From NCBI RefSeq assembly GCF_023276405.1, contig NZ_JALRMO010000001.1, positions 4,092,001 to 4,156,000 of the forward strand: a DNA stretch of 64,000 nucleotides, given 5' to 3'. Of this stretch, positions 60,836 to 64,000 are shown one piece after another. The first letter of the stretch is position 1; every line of letters starts with the position of its first letter. Position numbers and translations under genes: made by a program. The notes below the pieces were generated by a model that was not told where the DNA came from, did no database searches, and was given only the letters and a program-made list of their open reading frames with translations. The stretch is from Paenibacillus hamazuiensis (GTDB lineage: Bacteria > Bacillota > Bacilli > Paenibacillales > NBRC-103111).

Positions 60836-62269
60836 ATGGCTACCAGCCAAAAAAAAATGTTTACCGTCACGGCTTGCTTTTTGTGCGCGTCCATGTTGTT
60901 CGGTTGTTCGAATAACGGCGGGACGAGCGCCAGTCCGCCCCCCGGAGGCGGCGCAACCCCGACTCCCCAAAAAAGCGATGCGCCGCAGCCTGCCGAAACG
61001 GCCAAGAAAACGATCACCATCACGTACAGAGACGACGGCACCGGCGAAAACGGCACGCTCTACAAATGGATTAAAGCCGTCTCTTCCAGCTACCCGAACA
61101 AAAACGTGGAAATTAAGCCGACGCCCATCCAGGCTTCCGAGGGAGATTATTTTGCGAAAATCGCGCTGGCGTTAAAATCGAAAGATACGGCCCCGGATAT
61201 CGTCACCGAAGACACCTTCATGCTCAACTCCGATGCGAGCGCCGGCTTCCTCACCCCTTTGGACGACAGGCTGAAAGGCTGGGAAGATTGGAGCAACGGT
61301 TCGTTTATCGAAGCGATGAAAAAAGGGGTTACCGCGAGCGACGGCAAAATATACGGCGTTCCTTACAACACCGACTCCAGGGGGCTTTGGTACAATAAGC
61401 AAATTTTCAAGCAAGTCGGACTTCCCGAAGACTGGAAGCCGAAAAACTGGGACGAAGTGCTGAATGCGGCGAGAACGGTCAAGCAAAAAGCGGCGAACGA
61501 CGTCGTCCCGATTTGGATGAACATGGGAAAAGCTACCGGCGAAGCGACCTCCATGCAAACCTACGAAATGCTGCTTTACGGAACGGGAGAAAGGCTCTTC
61601 GACGATGCAAGCTCCAAATGGATCGTGAAAAGCCAAGGCATATTGGATGCGCTTACCTTCGTGGATACCGTCAACAAAGAGAAGCTCGGTCCGCCGCTGT
61701 CCAAAGTGTTGAACGGGCAGGCCGGCAACTCCGCCACGCGCGAATATTTGCCGAAGGGCAAGCTGGCCATCTCCTTGGACGGCTCCTGGATTACGGGCAA
61801 TTATTTGCCGACCGGAGCGGCTCCGTGGCCGGAATATAAGGACGTCTTAGGGTTTGCCCCGATGCCGACCAGCAAAGGGCAGGCTCCGGGGTCGATTACG
61901 CTGGCCGGCGGCTGGGCGCTGTCGATTCCGAGCAATGCCAAAAATAAAGACGAAGCGTGGGATTTTATCAAGTATGCGCTGAATAAAGAAAACACCAAAA
62001 AGCTCGTCATTGCGTCCGGCAACATCACGGTCCGTGCGGATGTCGCAAAAGATCCGGAATATACGAAAATGCCGTTTAACGATATTGCCACGCAATATTT
62101 GCAAAACGCCGAATTCAGACCGGCCCGGGACAAATACCCCGAGGTGTCCACGCAAATTCAGACGATGGTGGAAGCGGTGGCGACGGGTACATCCCCGGCC
62201 GACGCGCAGAAAAAATACCAGCAGGACGTCACGAGAATTGTCGGGGAAAACAACGTCATCGTGAAGTAA
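60836..62269 (+). CDS. Sugar ABC binding lipoprotein
   Basis: 477 residues. Signal FTVTACFLCASMLFGC with lipobox LFGC, then a Gly/Pro/Ser/Thr-rich linker (SPPPGGGATPTPQKSDAPQP). Family-1 binding fold: DTAPDIVTEDTFMLNSD, YGVPYNTDSRGLWYNKQIF, GKLAISLDGSWITGNY, SITLAGGWALSIPSNAKNKD. GAGGAGG lies upstream of the ATG. First gene of an importer with permeases at 62287 and 63197; divergent from the YesM-type kinase. Confidence 0.94.
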   Translation: MATSQKKMFTVTACFLCASMLFGCSNNGGTSASPPPGGGATPTPQKSDAPQPAETAKKTITITYRDDGTGENGTLYKWIKAVSSSYPNKNVEIKPTPIQASEGDYFAKIALALKSKDTAPDIVTEDTFMLNSDASAGFLTPLDDRLKGWEDWSNGSFIEAMKKGVTASDGKIYGVPYNTDSRGLWYNKQIFKQVGLPEDWKPKNWDEVLNAARTVKQKAANDVVPIWMNMGKATGEATSMQTYEMLLYGTGERLFDDASSKWIVKSQGILDALTFVDTVNKEKLGPPLSKVLNGQAGNSATREYLPKGKLAISLDGSWITGNYLPTGAAPWPEYKDVLGFAPMPTSKGQAPGSITLAGGWALSIPSNAKNKDEAWDFIKYALNKENTKKLVIASGNITVRADVAKDPEYTKMPFNDIATQYLQNAEFRPARDKYPEVSTQIQTMVEAVATGTSPADAQKKYQQDVTRIVGENNVIVK

Positions 62270-62286
62270 TGGAAGGAGCACGATAA

Positions 62287-63177
62287 ATGAGTAGTGCGGC
62301 AATCCCTCTTTCGTCCGGAAAAAGAAAACATCCGACATGGATTTATTATTTATTTCCATCGGTAGCCGTCATGCTTGTCTTTTTTGTGTATCCCATCCTG
62401 CTCACGTTTTTTTATTCGTTCACGAACCTGGCTTTAACCGGCGAATCCGCCAAGGAACTCAAGTTCGTCGGCCTGGACAATTACATCCGCATGTTTGCGG
62501 ACCCGAGCGTGAAAATCAGCATCTGGAATACGCTTGTCTTTCTGTTCGGCTCCGCCGTCGTCGGCCAACAGGTGCTCGGATTTATTATCGCCATCCTGAT
62601 GAAGCATAAAAACAAAACGTTTCGGAGGGCGATCGGAACCGTCGTTTTGGCCGGCTGGGTAACGCCGGAAATCGTTTGCGCGCTGTGCCTGTACAGCTTT
62701 TTCGCCGATGAGGGCACGCTGAACGCACTGCTTGCCTTTTTCGGCATACACACGGTCGCCTGGCTGTATACCGTTCCCATGCTGACGATTATTTTGGCCA
62801 ACATTTGGCACGGCACGGCCTTTTCCATGCTCGTGTTTCAGGCGGCGCTGGACGATGTGCCGCAGGAAATCGAAGAAGCGGCGCTGGTGGACGGGGCGTC
62901 AAAATGGAAAATTTTAACAACCATCATCCTGCCTTATATCAAGGGAACCATTACGACCAATATGATGCTCGTTACGCTGCAGACGTTGGGGGTGTTCGGA
63001 CTCATCTATGCGATGACCGGCGGGGGCCCGGGAACGGCAACGACTACCCTGCCCATCTTTATGTATAACCAGGCGTTTGTCAATTACCAGCTCGGGTACG
63101 GTACGGCGATATCGCTGCTGCTGCTGCTGATGGGCGTTGTGCTCAGCTTGTTCTATATCCGCTCTTTGAAAGAGTAA
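62287..63177 (+). CDS. Sugar ABC permease, MalF type
   Basis: 296 residues. Helix WIYYLFPSVAVMLVFFVYPI, typical FVGLDNYIRMFADPSVKISI, EAA loop EIEEAALVDGASKWKILTTI, late MTGGGPGTATTTLPIFMYNQ. It begins 17 bp after the binding-protein gene. Confidence 0.94.
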   Translation: MSSAAIPLSSGKRKHPTWIYYLFPSVAVMLVFFVYPILLTFFYSFTNLALTGESAKELKFVGLDNYIRMFADPSVKISIWNTLVFLFGSAVVGQQVLGFIIAILMKHKNKTFRRAIGTVVLAGWVTPEIVCALCLYSFFADEGTLNALLAFFGIHTVAWLYTVPMLTIILANIWHGTAFSMLVFQAALDDVPQEIEEAALVDGASKWKILTTIILPYIKGTITTNMMLVTLQTLGVFGLIYAMTGGGPGTATTTLPIFMYNQAFVNYQLGYGTAISLLLLLMGVVLSLFYIRSLKE

Positions 63178-63196
63178 AACTGCGAGGAGACGACGT

Positions 63197-64000
63197 ATGA
63201 CTGCGAACCAGCGTAAAATCATTTACCGCATCCTGCCTTACGCCATGCTTATGTTCATCGGGATATGTTTCCTGCTGCCGCTGCTCTGGGTTCTTGTTGC
63301 GTCCGTCGATCCCAACGCGATGCAATCGCTTAAGCTGCCAGGCTCCGTGACGATCAACAACTACGCGGAAGTGATCGCCAGCCGGCCCAATCAGCGCGCG
63401 TTTCTGATCGGTTTGATCATGTCGCTCGGCCAGGCCGCTCTCGTCGTTCTTTTGGGTTTGCTTGCGGCTTATCCTTTATCGCGTTATCAGCTGAAATACA
63501 AGAAGCCGTTTATGCTGACCATCCTGTTCATGACTTCGCTGCCCATCACGGCCGTCATGGTTCCGGTGTATCAGCTGTTTCTGAGCATCAAGCTATACGA
63601 CAATATCGCCGGCGTAATTTTATTTCATGTCGCCTCGTCGATGCCCTACGGCATCTGGATGCTCAAAAATTTTATGGACTCGGTGCCAAGCGACATGGAG
63701 GAGGCCGCCTGGGTCGACGGGGCCTCCGTCTTTACCGGCATACGCAAGATCGTGGCGCCGTTGATGGTGCCGGGCATATGTACGGTGGCCATCTTTACGT
63801 TTTCCGGAAGCTGGGGCAATTTCTTCGTTCCTTATATTCTTTTGAACACGCCCGAGAAATTCCCGGCGGCGCTCAAGCTGTATCAGTTTTTCGGGCAATA
63901 CGGCATGGTCGATTACGGCAAATTGGCGGCATTTTCCGTGCTTTATGCCATCCCGTCGGTCGTGCTCTATATGCTGTCCCAGCAATTTATGTCCAAAGGC
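63197..64000 (+). CDS. Sugar ABC permease, MalG type (cut by window edge)
   Basis: ATG 63197 with GAGGAG 7 nt upstream; 268 codons are visible and the frame is open at the edge, near the usual end of a family member (about 275-280). Helix YAMLMFIGICFLLPLLWVLV, core TILFMTSLPITAVMVPVYQL, EAA loop MEEAAWVDGASVFTGIRKIV, and VVLYMLSQQFMSKG at the edge. It completes the permease pair of the importer starting at 60836. Confidence 0.93.
   Translation, partial: MTANQRKIIYRILPYAMLMFIGICFLLPLLWVLVASVDPNAMQSLKLPGSVTINNYAEVIASRPNQRAFLIGLIMSLGQAALVVLLGLLAAYPLSRYQLKYKKPFMLTILFMTSLPITAVMVPVYQLFLSIKLYDNIAGVILFHVASSMPYGIWMLKNFMDSVPSDMEEAAWVDGASVFTGIRKIVAPLMVPGICTVAIFTFSGSWGNFFVPYILLNTPEKFPAALKLYQFFGQYGMVDYGKLAAFSVLYAIPSVVLYMLSQQFMSKG

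Overview
The window looks like chromosome of a Gram-positive, spore-former-type Firmicute of the Paenibacillaceae (Paenibacillus or a close relative). The grounds are moderately GC-rich genes with strong AGGAGG-type ribosome sites, frequent GTG/TTG starts, YesM/YesN-type two-component systems beside LplABC-type sugar transporters, lipoprotein substrate-binding proteins, sortase/LPXTG anchoring and AraC regulators. This assignment rests on gene content, not on a database search. No tRNA, rRNA, CRISPR array or phage structural gene was seen.

Left part (1-12.9 kb): an exopolysaccharide and cell-surface module. A minus-strand set encodes a Wzz-like chain-length protein, a CpsD-type kinase, GalU, UDP-glucose dehydrogenase and the start of a lipoprotein membrane-fusion adaptor. 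Next come two Xre regulators with nearly the same recognition helix, a PilZ-like protein, a VanZ-like protein, a double zinc-knuckle protein and three tiny genes. The module ends with a sortase translationally coupled to a 1153-residue LPXTG surface protein. A 15-bp palindrome, GATACA-N3-TGTATC, occurs upstream of most of these units. At three promoters it sits exactly in the -35/-10 spacer. This suggests one matrix/surface regulon analogous in logic to SinR control of eps and tapA, and it is the most interesting feature of the window.

Middle-left (12.9-29.7 kb): an AraC regulator and an aldo/keto reductase face a long minus-strand catabolic operon. Its order is CaiB-type CoA transferase, HMG-CoA lyase, CocE-type hydrolase, thiolase, two-subunit 3-oxoacid CoA transferase, complete oligopeptide-type ABC importer, second CocE-type hydrolase. 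A divergent LysR regulator lies at its head. The enzymes form a complete route from free 3-hydroxy-3-methylglutarate to acetyl-CoA, with hydrolases that could release the acid from esters or amides.

Middle (29.7-47.2 kb): a metQNI methionine importer whose leader carries an intrinsic terminator. Then a carbohydrate locus (two paralogous binding proteins, two permeases, a GH172/DUF2961 enzyme) is driven by a divergent YesMN-type pair and interrupted by a 263-bp miniature inverted-repeat element. An AraC regulator, a sulfatase, and an MmyB-like regulator paired with an atypical SDR protein follow.

Right part (47.2-64 kb): a hemicellulose locus with GH2, GH43 and GH51 enzymes, an LplABC-type importer and a YesMN-type pair. 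A divergent second sugar ABC importer is cut by the window edge. Several dispersed or palindromic repeats lie between genes.
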